Assembly: GCF_010183535.1 (NCBI RefSeq)
Contig: NC_071330.1
Span: 3,949,717-4,013,716 of the forward strand
DNA: 64,000 nucleotides
Reading direction: 5' to 3'
Source of the DNA: Caenorhabditis remanei
Taxonomy: Eukaryota > Nematoda > Chromadorea > Rhabditida > Rhabditidae
Notes under the pieces: model-generated
Databases searched by the model: none
Told to the model about the DNA's origin: nothing
The model's input: the letters and a program-made list of their open reading frames with translations, nothing else
Position numbers and translations under genes: made by a program
In this document: positions 55,248 to 64,000 of the stretch, piece after piece
Position numbering within the stretch: position 1 is the first letter of the stretch
Layout: the number at the start of each line of letters is the position of its first letter

Positions 55248-56793
55248 GGCTGGTGCATAAGTTTCTTTCTTTTTTAAGGTTGAACTTTGACTCACGGTTT
55301 CTAGATACTGTGATTGTTTATCGACCCAAACTTTTTTGCATTCTAATGACCTTCTCAGTGGCTAACAAATACAGTTTTAAGTTGGTGCCGAGACATTCCG
55401 CTCGTTAAAACGATGGTTTTTTTCTGTGGTCAACCAAACTCTATTTTGGAAAGTTTTTTGGTTCTAGTCGACATTGGTATCAAAATTTGACGATCTTAAT
55501 GGGGAACTAAATGAAAGTTATAGAAAAATACTTTATCTTGTTGTCAAATTTTAGTTTTCGGTCAGAACGTTAAAGGCGAAAAAATTATGATCAGACGATT
55601 GAGAGCAACTAGAAATCATTGTTCAGATACGTTCAAGCATATTACAGAAACATCTGAGAGAGCATTTATGCCAAACTACATATGTGTAAAAGTTAGAAGG
55701 CAACATGAGTAAGTGATTTCAGAAAAAAAATGATAAGAAAACCATTCAATTAAGTGATAAAACGTGGGTCGCGTGTTTGCTATGATTTTTGAGCTTTTAA
55801 GAAATTTTGTGTAGTAGACCTGGGTGAAGTCTGGGTCTCTTCTCAACGCGTTCAAGCAAGTCAGAACTATCCCCTTACAAGTAATCAACAGTAGATGCAT
55901 TGCTCTAAAAATGTGCAAAAGATCTAGTGGATTGATTCAGAAGCACGAGTAGCAGGCTTCATCAATCTTAAAAATCACGTGATTTTGATGATGTTGAGTT
56001 CGCGCTTCCTGTGAAAAAAAGCAAATTGCTTAATCATCTGAAATAAAATAAATTCAGAAACGTCAATGCCTACTCTACTCAATAATAAACATTTCTACCA
56101 ATTTCCTTAGTTTAAGAAAAATCGAAAATAGTCACACATCAAATTGCTGATCCTCGCCGTTCTTCAGCGACCGGCACTAAACTACAGTTGCTTAGTTCAA
56201 ATGTCATTATTAATTTTTTTAACATAATTTTTCTAGCTTGTTTTAATTTGGAATAGATCAATCATTCTCGTCAACATTTTCTGAGAAAAAAATGAAGACG
56301 AAGAATGGTACCAAAAAGGGTTCCTCAAGTATTTTGACTTGTCTTCGGCTGAGATTAAGCAGATGACGGACGTCATGTCACAGGTATAATCACAATAAGT
56401 TATAGGTACTAAATAACTATATTTCTCATTATGTGATTTATTAGCCTTCTAGAAATTTCATGACAAAAATGATCCAAAAAAAAGAAAGAAACTTATGCAC
56501 CAGCCTGATAAATATCTTTTCTTGCTTGTTATAATTCCAAATAGCTCACCTATTCTCGTGAACATTTTCTAGGAAAAAACTGGAGTCAAAGAATAGTACC
56601 AAAAAAAGGATTCCTCAGGTGTTTTGACTTGTCTGCGGCTGAGATTAGGCAGATGGCGGACGTCAAGTCACTAGTATAATTACAATGACTTACAGGTACT
56701 AACCAACAACATTTCTCATTATGTGTGTTATCGGCCTTCAAGAAATTTCATGACGAAAGTCGTCTAAAAAAGAAAGAAACTTATGCACCAGCC
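55248..56793. mobile_element. Mariner-like non-autonomous element with duplicated right end
   Basis: Ends GGCTGGTGCATAAGTTTCTT and AAGAAACTTATGCACCAGCC lie between TA dinucleotides (55246-55247 and 56794-56795). The GGTTGGTGCAaAAGT type of terminus is known from mariner elements. Bases of about 280 bp at the right end are tandemly duplicated (about 56235-56505 and 56523-56793), so an inner copy of the right terminus sits at about 56486-56505. No transposase motif was seen. Confidence 0.75.
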
Positions 56794-57214
56794 TATTAGT
56801 TTAGATCTTCTTCTATCTTATTTTTTTATTGTTTCGAAATTTGTTGTCTATTTGATGTACTAAACATTTTTCCGAAATGATTCATTTCAGACTAATTTCA
56901 GTGCAAACGCGCTCCCTCTGCGTGCTTTAGAGAAAAGAAGCGCAGCGGTGTTGGAGAAATGCGTCAGTAAAGCATTTAAAAATTTTTCGAAATTTTCCAC
57001 AAAATTTGAGCAAAAAACTATTACTGCAAAGCCAGTTTTTGATGAAGAAAAACAGAAAAAGGTCGAATTTCAAAAATTCAAACTGATAGCTTTGAAGAAC
57101 ACCAAAAGAACTATCAGAAAATGACTAAATTCTACTTTTTCGTGTTTTATTCGAGAAGGCTATCTGTATTTAAATTTGAGATATTACAAAATCACTAGAA
57201 AGAAAATGACCAAA

Positions 57215-57395
57215 CACGTTGAGGCCCATGCTACCTATGCAAACGCGCTCTGAAAAAGACATGGTCCGCAATACGTGGCGGTGAACATTAGAATCTATTT
57301 TCCTACAGAAAATTTTAGGATACGTGAAAATATTTTCATTTCCACGTAGTTTCTCGTTAGAGCGTGTTCGCATAGGTAGCGTGGGCCTCAACGTG
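57215..57395. mobile_element. Small MITE with CACGTTGAGGCCC ends
   Basis: A 181-bp element from CACGTTGAGGCCCATGCTAC to GTAGCGTGGGCCTCAACGTG, flanked by ACCAAA on both sides (57209-57214, 57396-57401). Confidence 0.65.
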
Positions 57396-58191
57396 ACCAA
57401 AGTGTTAGTAGAAGTACAAAAACACTTTTTCTCGCCTCTTATCTGTATTTTCAGTGAGTCATTCAAAAAATGACCAAAATCACATTTTCGAGCAGAATTC
57501 TCACTTTAATATAACGTTCTACAACACACGATCTCCCAAAGTCCGAGTAAGAACTGCAAGGAAATTTTCGATCTCCCCTCACGAAAAATTTGAGAAAAAT
57601 TTGAGAAATTTGCAGGTCTAAAAATGAATTTTTTAGTTTTTAGCGTAAAGCTAAAGATGGAAAAGTCACTTCAATAAAGGTTAATGTGAAACCATGATAT
57701 CATGTCTTTTGAGTGTTGTATTTGATAATTTTACACAAAATTTTTTGGCGAGTTCTCGGCTTCAAACTGTATCCAGTGCTCTATTTCTTGACGTTTCCAC
57801 CTCTATTATAGCTCAAAAAATCCGCAATAAACAGATCTTGATTTATTATGGATGGGTCACTTTTTTGCCGAATAACTTTCGAGAAATAATAGAAAAACCG
57901 ATTTTTCAGGCCAAAACTTCGATCTGTATCAGCGCCTTTATTTTTGCTCCAAAAATACTTTTCTTTTTTCCGAAATGTTGCTTTTGCCTTTCTCGTTATT
58001 TGTTATGGACAATGTTCACTTTTTATTTCCTTTATTGTTCGTAATTTGAATAAAATCAAAATTTTCAGTTGAAAAATTAATAAAAAATTATTTTTGACTA
58101 CTGTAGCGCGCGGCCTCTGCGCTCCAATGAGAACTTTCGCTTGCAGTTGTTTTTCGGGGTTTGGGAGACTGTGCAACATTCTAATTTCCAG
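57396..58191. other. Intergenic, no gene seen
   Basis: AT-rich DNA before the lipase fragment. Open frames lack supporting structure. Confidence 0.4.
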
Positions 58192-58499
58192 AAAATTGAA
58201 ACTCCTTATCTCTTTGATCTTCCCTTCTTCCATCCCATATTCGATCAATTATCTCTCCACAAATTGATCTACTTCGCGATCGCTGCGTACGGTACAGTAT
58301 CGCGGTATTGTATGGATAGAGGATTCAATGGGTTCACCGAGATCAGACGACAGATTACCGAATCTTGTGGTACTGCTGATTCTGGAGACACTTGCCCCGG
58401 GTTTACGGCTGTCCGTCATGAGGACGAGGCGATTTTGATGGTGTCAGAGGAACGTCGAGCACGGAGCAGTTTGTTATAGCGGGCGGAGACTGTGTTTAA
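58192..58499 (+). pseudogene. Class-3 lipase fragment with frameshift
   Basis: After a CTAATTTCCAG acceptor the frame reads FAIAAYGTVSRYCMDRGF, EIRRQITESCG and GDTCPGFTAVRHEDEAIL, the N-terminal signature of the lipase class 3 family expanded in nematodes. The next expected motif, sFRGT, is present as RGTSSTEQFVIAGGD but in another frame (58446-58499), so there is a frameshift right at the conserved box. The catalytic GHSLGG region and later exons are missing. Secreted lipid hydrolases are the family role; this copy is dead. Confidence 0.7.
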
Positions 58500-58769
58500 G
58501 GGTCAGGTCTGTGTTATAAAAAGTTATAAAACACGTCCAGACCTCCATTTTCATAGTTAGCAACATTTTCCCACGAACATTTCCTGAAGAGTTAGTCAGT
58601 TGAAATCAGGAACGGGGTACCTTACTCCGGAGTGCTATAACTTTCTAGGGACCACCCGTACCCAAAAATGGAAAGAGATAAAATTGGAGCCCGTGATTTG
58701 CTCCTTTCAGTAAGAAAAAAGTTGGAACTATTGAACTAGGCCAACCTTAAGACGGGATTTTAAAATATG

Positions 58770-58957
58770 CAATATGCGGGCATGGAACTCGTCAATATCT
58801 ATATTTTGGTATATTTTTCAGCTGATAATATTCATTTTGACGCAAGTTACGCGCCGGCCCGTGTCGGCCCGTTTTGGCCCGGTTGACAAGTATGCCGGGC
58901 TGCTGACCTGGCCGGGCCAACAATAATTTTGATTTCGGCCCGCCTTGTGACAAGTCT
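58770..58957. mobile_element. Truncated GGGCC-type MITE pair
   Basis: Contains the right arm of the CATACTTGC subfamily (AACTCGTCAATATCTATATT ... CGGTTGACAAGTATG) followed directly by a short GGCCGGGCC segment ending TGTGACAAGTCTG. It looks like two partial copies fused. Confidence 0.55.
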
Positions 58958-59049
58958 GGTATTTATGTGTGTCGGTTCGTGGGATTTCTTCAATAAAATC
59001 TTCATTATAAGAATGTTGCTCTTTCAAGTTTTCTTCCAAGGGTTTTCGT

Positions 59050-59373
59050 TTATACTTCTCGTTTACCGCATACTTTGCAGCAGCATTCACAGCATCTAAT
59101 GAATCGACAACAGAATATTCTAACAAGACCTTTCCAAATCGTACTGCATGCACAACGAGTCGCGAGCCACACGAGTTTTACCCATTGTCCAATCAACCAA
59201 TTGCATGAAGAGAAGTAAAAAAAATAGAGTGAAATTAATAGAAGACCTCCTGAGGTGTAAACAGCATATTCAGCGAGACAGTCTTTCGGTAAGCCATCAA
59301 CACGGTACGGAACAGCGGCTAGAAGGGATGCACTGATAATCGCCACAACTGTGGCAATTTTCGAGGTTTTCAT
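59050..59373 (-). CDS. Small Cys-rich membrane protein
   Basis: A 107-residue frame begins directly after a TTGATTTCAG acceptor. It has a signal-like start (MKTSKIATVVAIISASLLAA) and a membrane segment (GGLLLISLYFFYF). A Cys-rich basic tail follows (RIFCCRFIRCCECCCKVCGK). The next frame upstream (59388-59712) ends 14 bp before the ATG; joining the two would need an intron of 32 bp, unusually short. Family not recognised. Confidence 0.5.
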   Translation of the reverse strand: MKTSKIATVVAIISASLLAAVPYRVDGLPKDCLAEYAVYTSGGLLLISLYFFYFSSCNWLIGQWVKLVWLATRCACSTIWKGLVRIFCCRFIRCCECCCKVCGKREV

Positions 59374-59387
59374 CTGAAATCAACACT

Positions 59388-59712
59388 TTAGAGACCGGAA
59401 TATACTATAAAGATCCTCGCCTCAAATTTGATGTCGGTTTTAGGTATTTGGATCGTCCACAAAGAATCTCTCTTTTCCTTTTTATTCTGATTAGGTTGTC
59501 TGTAAACAGACAAATGGTTGCTATCAAACTAGATAAATTCAGGAAGAAATCGAGTTCACATCCTCTCCAGGATGTTGGCCGACAACTCGGTTTTACAATG
59601 ATTTATCAACCAGAGAAAAGTAAGCATACCTTGGGTTCTGCAGCGTACTCAATAAACCACTGAATTCCTCCCACTCATCGTCGTTAAATGACTTTACGAA
59701 GTTAAGAGCCAT
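59388..59712 (-). CDS. Small soluble protein or 5' exons of the 59373 gene
   Basis: Exons 59712-59630 and 59499-59388 join in frame to 64 residues (MALNFVKSFNDDEWEEFSGL ... IPKTDIKFEARIFI). The donor GTATGC and acceptor TTTACAG are good. A GTATAT donor just before the stop could lead into the 59373 exon in frame, giving a single protein with an acidic N-terminus. I cannot decide between the two. Confidence 0.45.
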
Positions 59713-60504
59713 CAGCGGCTTGGAAGTTATTGGAGTTAATGGTAGCTGAAATCATTAACTGTTGTTTGGAATGCAAAAAAGTATACATTGGTTGTCGAAT
59801 CCGACATTTAAGTTGATTGGAGCTTGTATTTGTATAGGAATGACTTTGATTTTCTTTCCTTTAACACATTTTCCCAATAGCATGAAAGCACAGTAGCCCA
59901 AAAAACTAGGGGTCACGCGAGTTTTCGTTTTTAATTTGAAAAATCTTATTGTTAACTATTTCTTTCAAAGGTGGATTCGTTTGTGCTTAGTATATTTCCT
60001 GTTAAGCGGTTCTCGTCAATCTCGAATATCTCAATTTGTAATTTGTCCTAGATTACGTCTCTTTCAGAGTTGGAATTCCGATTTCCGACTTTCTTTATTC
60101 CATAACGGTGGAATTTAGGAAAGTAAACTTCGCAAAAATACAAGGAAAAATGGTCTAAGAGGAGAGAAAATAGGCTTTTCTTAAGCCAAAAACTAATTTT
60201 CTACTAACTTTCGCGAATTTTATGACCTTTTCTCTTGGAGTTTTTGAATCTTTGCGAATAAATCTTCTTCCGACTTCTGACTTCCGTCTTCCGGACTTTT
60301 TCCCACTTCCGACTTCCGACTTCCATTTTCAAAATTTCACTTCCGACTTTTGACTTCCGGCTTCCGTTTTCAAAATTTTATTTCCGACTTCCGTTTTAGA
60401 AAAAATCATTTCCGCGCAACTCTGGTCTCTTTACATAGTTTCTTCTCTGGGAGAAAAAATTAATCTTGAAAAATACTGCTTCAATTATGCCTTACTACTT
60501 TTAG
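59713..60504. other. Intergenic with CTTCCGA-type repeats
   Basis: Bases 60265-60405 are a degenerate tandem of ACTTCCG/GACTTCCGACTTCC units. The rest is unique AT-rich DNA. Confidence 0.5.
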
Positions 60505-61073
60505 AAAAAAGCTTTGTATCGCCCAGAAGTCGATGCTCAGTAAATTTAGCATTGTAAAGGTGCGGGTAAGCGCTCAAAGATGTCCCGCGATCTACCTTTT
60601 CCGAAAACCTGATTCTGTTCGGTTTTTGTTATTTTCAGTTATGTTAGTATATCTTATATCTTTCCATTTTCAGGTAACTTTCGCCCGATTGATTTATAAA
60701 AAATTATACATTATCGAATCTGTAGTGATTCATGCAGTGATTCTTAGCCCCAGAGATTTTCAAACTGTCTCTCCTCTTACTTCCATTTCTCTGAAATCGT
60801 GTAAATCAGGCACACGCCCACATCCACTTTCCAGTTTAAAATTTATTTTTGTTTCTTTAAACGATCATGATCATGACCTCCATTCTCAAAACCTCTCTGA
60901 TCATCTTTTTTTATATTCTGGCAGCCGAAAATCTCATCTTATTTCTGATTGCTACCAACAAATACGTAGTCGTATCTAACTATACTTTCTTTGTTTTCTA
61001 CTTCTTTTTCGCTTTATGCGGCTGCAAATCGAAGAATTCTCTTAACCTCGTTGGGGTGCAGTTTTTCAGTTAA
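60505..61073 (+). pseudogene. Second segmental copy of the 44085-44700 membrane-protein region
   Basis: From 60873 it reads TSLIIFFYILAAENLILFLI and YTFFVFYFFFALCGC, close to the relic at 44469, and ends at a stop at 61073. The flank before it matches 44085-44468. No second exon follows. Confidence 0.6.
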
Positions 61074-61095
61074 ATATGAAGATGTTTCCATATTT

Positions 61096-61860
61096 GTAGG
61101 ATTTCGATTTATTCTTGGTGGTTTTCAGAAAAAAAAACATTTTTACTGACAGTGTAAAGTTTCTGTTGAAGTAGATCCTTTGCAAATTCTTATTTATGTA
61201 AGCTTTCTGTATCCCGAAATGTATCTTCTCTGTTTTACATTAATTTTCAATTTTTCCGTTTGAATTTTGATGACTCACAACATTGTAAAGAAGTATTGAC
61301 TTGTTTATCGGTTTGGCTCCTCCCCTTTTTCCCGAATCTTCCATTCCATTGTACATCGAAGAGTCGCTTGTCCCGTCTTCCAATTCATCTCTTTTCGTTT
61401 TTTTTCCTTCTCTGGTGCAAGTCCGATTCTGATGTCAAACTATTTGAAGGTTTTTTTCCTGTGCAATAGTTAGCCGATTCCATAAAAGCTCCCTCGGACC
61501 TATCTCCATCCACTATTCTTCCCACCCATAACAAATACAGTAGCGAGCATAGTTGAGGGCAGATTCATACTTTCATGTGTAACTCAGCTGAATCGTGTCC
61601 GTTTTGAATAAACTTTTTTTTGAAAGATTGCTGAAATATCCAGTAACAAGAAAATAAGTTTTTTGTAAAAGTTTCAGTTCTGATTTTTTTCAATAATTGA
61701 TTTTTCCTGATCGTGATTTGAAAATTCGAAAAAAAACTTTTTATTTTTCTCTTGGAGTTATTTAGTTTTTAATGTCAAAATGATGGAAAATGCTCAGATA
61801 AACAAAAAATTATGTTGAATTGATTTCTAAAACCGTAAGCATCGTGCCAGAGCTCCAGAA
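61096..61860. other. Intergenic with one copy of an 80-bp repeat
   Basis: Bases 61265-61340 match 63429-63500 and 63768-63838 (GATGACTCA ... TTGACTTGTTTATC ... CTCCTCCCCTTTTT). No gene found. Confidence 0.45.
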
Positions 61861-62363
61861 GTCAAAACTGGTGTCCTCGGGAAAATAATCATAACTCATC
61901 AAAAAATGTTCCATATTAGTCAAAAAATGTCCAAAAAAACGTGTTTTGAGTTCTTCTACAGACCAACATTAAAAAATCAAAATTAAAAAAAAAATAATTT
62001 TTCTAATTTTTTTCACTCAAAAATTTTTAATTCCAATTTTTTCCTATATTTCCGATATTTTCTGGCTATAAAACGAACAAAAAACACAAACATGTGCTTT
62101 AATATTTTTGATAAAGCACTTTGCATGCAGTATTTGAAACGTATGTTCGTTTTATAGCCAGAAAATATCGGAAATCCAGGAAAAAATTGGAATGAAACAT
62201 TTTTGGGTGAAAAAAATTTGAAAATTTTTATTTTTTTTTAAATCTTGATTTTTGATGCTGGTCTGTAGAAGAACTCAAAACACGTCTTTTGGTACATGTT
62301 TTGGCTAATTTGGAGCATTTTTTGATGAGTTATGATAATTTTCCCGAGGACGCCAGTTTTGAT
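61861..62363. repeat. Foldback element, about 500 bp
   Basis: Arms share TCAAAACTGGTGTCCTCGGG and GTGTTTTGAGTTCTTCTACA with their reverse complements at the other side; a central TTTTCTGGCTATAAAACGAA pair forms the inner stem. Confidence 0.75.
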
Positions 62364-62588
62364 GTGTTTGTAAAAGCGATAATAAATATGAGCTTATCTG
62401 TTGACCACTCTCGCATTTTATTGTTTCCTAGCTTCAAGATAATATGGGGGAGCTGGAATCGAAATGTTCTTGTTCAGATGGAAACTATATTTGTATTGTG
62501 GTTCCTTTTTTTGTTAATACTGATTGTTTGTAGTTCTATCGTAGTCAGTCCTTCTACAGTACATCCTCTAGATGACGGTTGTTTTGTA

Positions 62589-63051
62589 CTTAAAGGAGGA
62601 CTGAAGTCATATTTTTTATTTCAGATTATGATACTTCAGAAAATTCTGAACAACTTTCATCATTGGAGCATGTGCTAAAAATCGCTCTAAATGCCCTAAA
62701 TTCACGCTTTCCCGGCTGAAATTGAGTTTTCGTGGAAGAGTTTTGGGACCGAGGTTCCGACAATCGAGGTTCCCACAATCTAAGAAAAAATCGACGAAAA
62801 CCCTCTGAAAAGGCAAGAAAAAAACGCGAAATTGAGAAAAAAAACTTGTCCGAGAGGACTACGCTGCCGCGCGATTGTCGGAACCTCGGTCCCAAAACTC
62901 TTCCACGAAAGCTCAATTTCAGCCGGGAAAACGTGAATTAAGGGCATTTAGAGCGATTTTTAGCACATGCTCCAATGATGAAAGTTGTTCAGAATTTTCT
63001 GAAGTATCATAATCTGAAATAAAAAAATATGACTTCAGTCCTCCTTTAAAG
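62589..63051. repeat. Foldback element with TTAAAGGAGGACTG ends
   Basis: Ends CTTAAAGGAGGACTGAAGTC and GACTTCAGTCCTCCTTTAAAG. A second inner palindrome carries GGGACCGAGGTTCCGACAAT and its complement. A one-arm copy lies at 27945-28121. Confidence 0.75.
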
Positions 63052-63132
63052 TTATCTTGCTTCTCAGCTGTCAGGAAACGTTGTCTAGTGCGTAACTTTT
63101 GGTAAAATGTGTACTGGAGCCTCATTTCCCAA

Positions 63133-63390
63133 CTATTGCCTAATTTCGTCCTCGGAGTTCTCGAGATGAATATAAATTGTTACCCAGAGACCCCTATCAT
63201 CATCATGACACTTGCTAAGTTGGTTTAGACTTATTTTGGAACTGGCTCCAAGAGACTTTGTTCTTTTCCTCAAAATTTTGAGTCGATCAATATTTTTAAT
63301 CTCCGTTTTTGGAATACTGGTGTCCCCATTCAATACATAGTAATCCTGCCCCCACTGTATTTCTACTCCATTAGAGACCCCAAAAAACAT
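63133..63390 (-). CDS. Possible exon of an unknown protein
   Basis: An 85-codon frame (MFFGVSNGVEIQWGQDYYVL ... LWVTIYIHLENSEDEIRQ) has protein-like composition and stays open upstream to about 63430 (SGEPGKPD). No splice partners, signal or family recognised. It may be a gene fragment or chance. Confidence 0.25.
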   Translation of the reverse strand: MFFGVSNGVEIQWGQDYYVLNGDTSIPKTEIKNIDRLKILRKRTKSLGASSKISLNQLSKCHDDDRGLWVTIYIHLENSEDEIRQ

Positions 63391-63428
63391 ATCCGGTTTC
63401 CCCGGCTCTCCACTCCCTATAAGACTTT

Positions 63429-63838
63429 TTATGACTCATGATAAAGTAGAGAAGCTATGACTTGTTTATCAATTCGACTCCTCCCCTTTTTCCCGAACCT
63501 TATATTTTCGACATATGGAACTGTTCTTGACACTTGGTGTATGGGCACTGCCGTTCCCGCCTCTGAAAACCACCACGTCCTTGTCAAGCTTTCTTGGTAA
63601 CAGCGAAAAAGGAGCGGGCATTCAGATATCATCGCCGAGACAGCTGAAACATGGCGTGGTTTATTTTCAGAAAAAGAGTATTTCCCTGGTTCACCCGCAC
63701 TCTTAAGAGCATTCTTTCAAACCGAGCTGATATTGGTGTCAGCTCGCCTAGCGTCTGTACCATAAGATTTGATGACTCATAAAATGATCGAGAAGCAATG
63801 CCTATCAATTCGACTCCTCCCCGTTTTCCCCGAATCAC
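63429..63838. repeat. Two direct copies of an 80-bp repeat
   Basis: 63429-63500 and 63768-63838 share ATGACTCAT.A and TATCAATTCGACTCCTCCCC; a third copy is at 61265-61340. TGACTCA is an AP-1-like core, so a regulatory meaning is conceivable but unproven. Confidence 0.5.
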
Positions 63839-64000
63839 CAATAACATTGTGCAGCACTCCCTTCTCTTTTCTTTCTTTTTGCATATTCCCGTTTTTTTTT
63901 GACCAACGGGTCACCTTCTCATTCCATTTTTATCGGTTCACCGTCTCTTCTCTCTTTCCACTTATTGGCTCCTTTTTCTATAGTTTAAAAGCTTTACAGT

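Noticed and set aside
57694..58044. 116-codon plus-strand frame before the lipase fragment
   Set aside because: Hydrophobic because T-rich; does not resemble a lipase N-terminus and lacks a clear donor.

Overview
The window looks like nuclear DNA of a Caenorhabditis nematode. Introns are mostly 45-60 bp with GTAAGT-type donors and TTTTCAG acceptors, AATAAA signals follow stop codons, an FTH/DUF38 protein is present, and small inverted-repeat transposons are dense. I cannot name the species; the heavy repeat load would fit an outcrossing relative of C. elegans, which is inference. Genes are given as spans, with exons rebuilt by hand from splice sites and reading phase.

Layout. 1-3410 is the 3' part of a PHLPP-like leucine-rich-repeat/PP2C gene (+). 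3961-8442 holds two minus-strand membrane-protein genes. 8443-16022 has no convincing gene but several small transposons, including three with GGGCCG-rich interiors. 16023-20292 is a large zinc-finger, Pro/Arg/Ser-rich protein gene (+). 21465-24811 (-) is a gene whose N-terminus resembles a hAT transposase region; its second intron holds a 1.8-kb inverted-repeat element, with a second transposon nested inside. 26332-27280 (-) is a small unknown gene. 28468-32376 holds three tandem membrane-protein genes with identical intron phases; degenerate relatives lie at 44469 and 60505.

32505-34576, 39450-41252 and 48914-50249 carry copies of a duplicated two-gene module: a 128-aa protein facing, tail to tail, a secreted and possibly GPI-anchored protein. 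The small partner is intact in four copies and 5'-truncated in two. The secreted partner is intact once (40255-41252); elsewhere only decayed last-exon remnants remain. An FTH-domain gene without a visible F-box is at 35131-36354. A minus gene with an internal duplication is at 45358-47500. Two small minus ORFs lie at 59050-59712, and a frameshifted class-3 lipase fragment at 58192-58499.

The rest is mostly mobile DNA: hAT-like MITEs with 8-bp target duplications, a 2.4-kb TA-flanked element with two nested palindromes and a spliced cargo-gene relic, a mariner-like element inside a dead Ty3/gypsy reverse-transcriptase fragment, two LINE 3' fragments and several foldback elements. The strongest results are the target-site duplications, readable directly in the sequence, and the repeated duplication and one-sided decay of the two-gene module.
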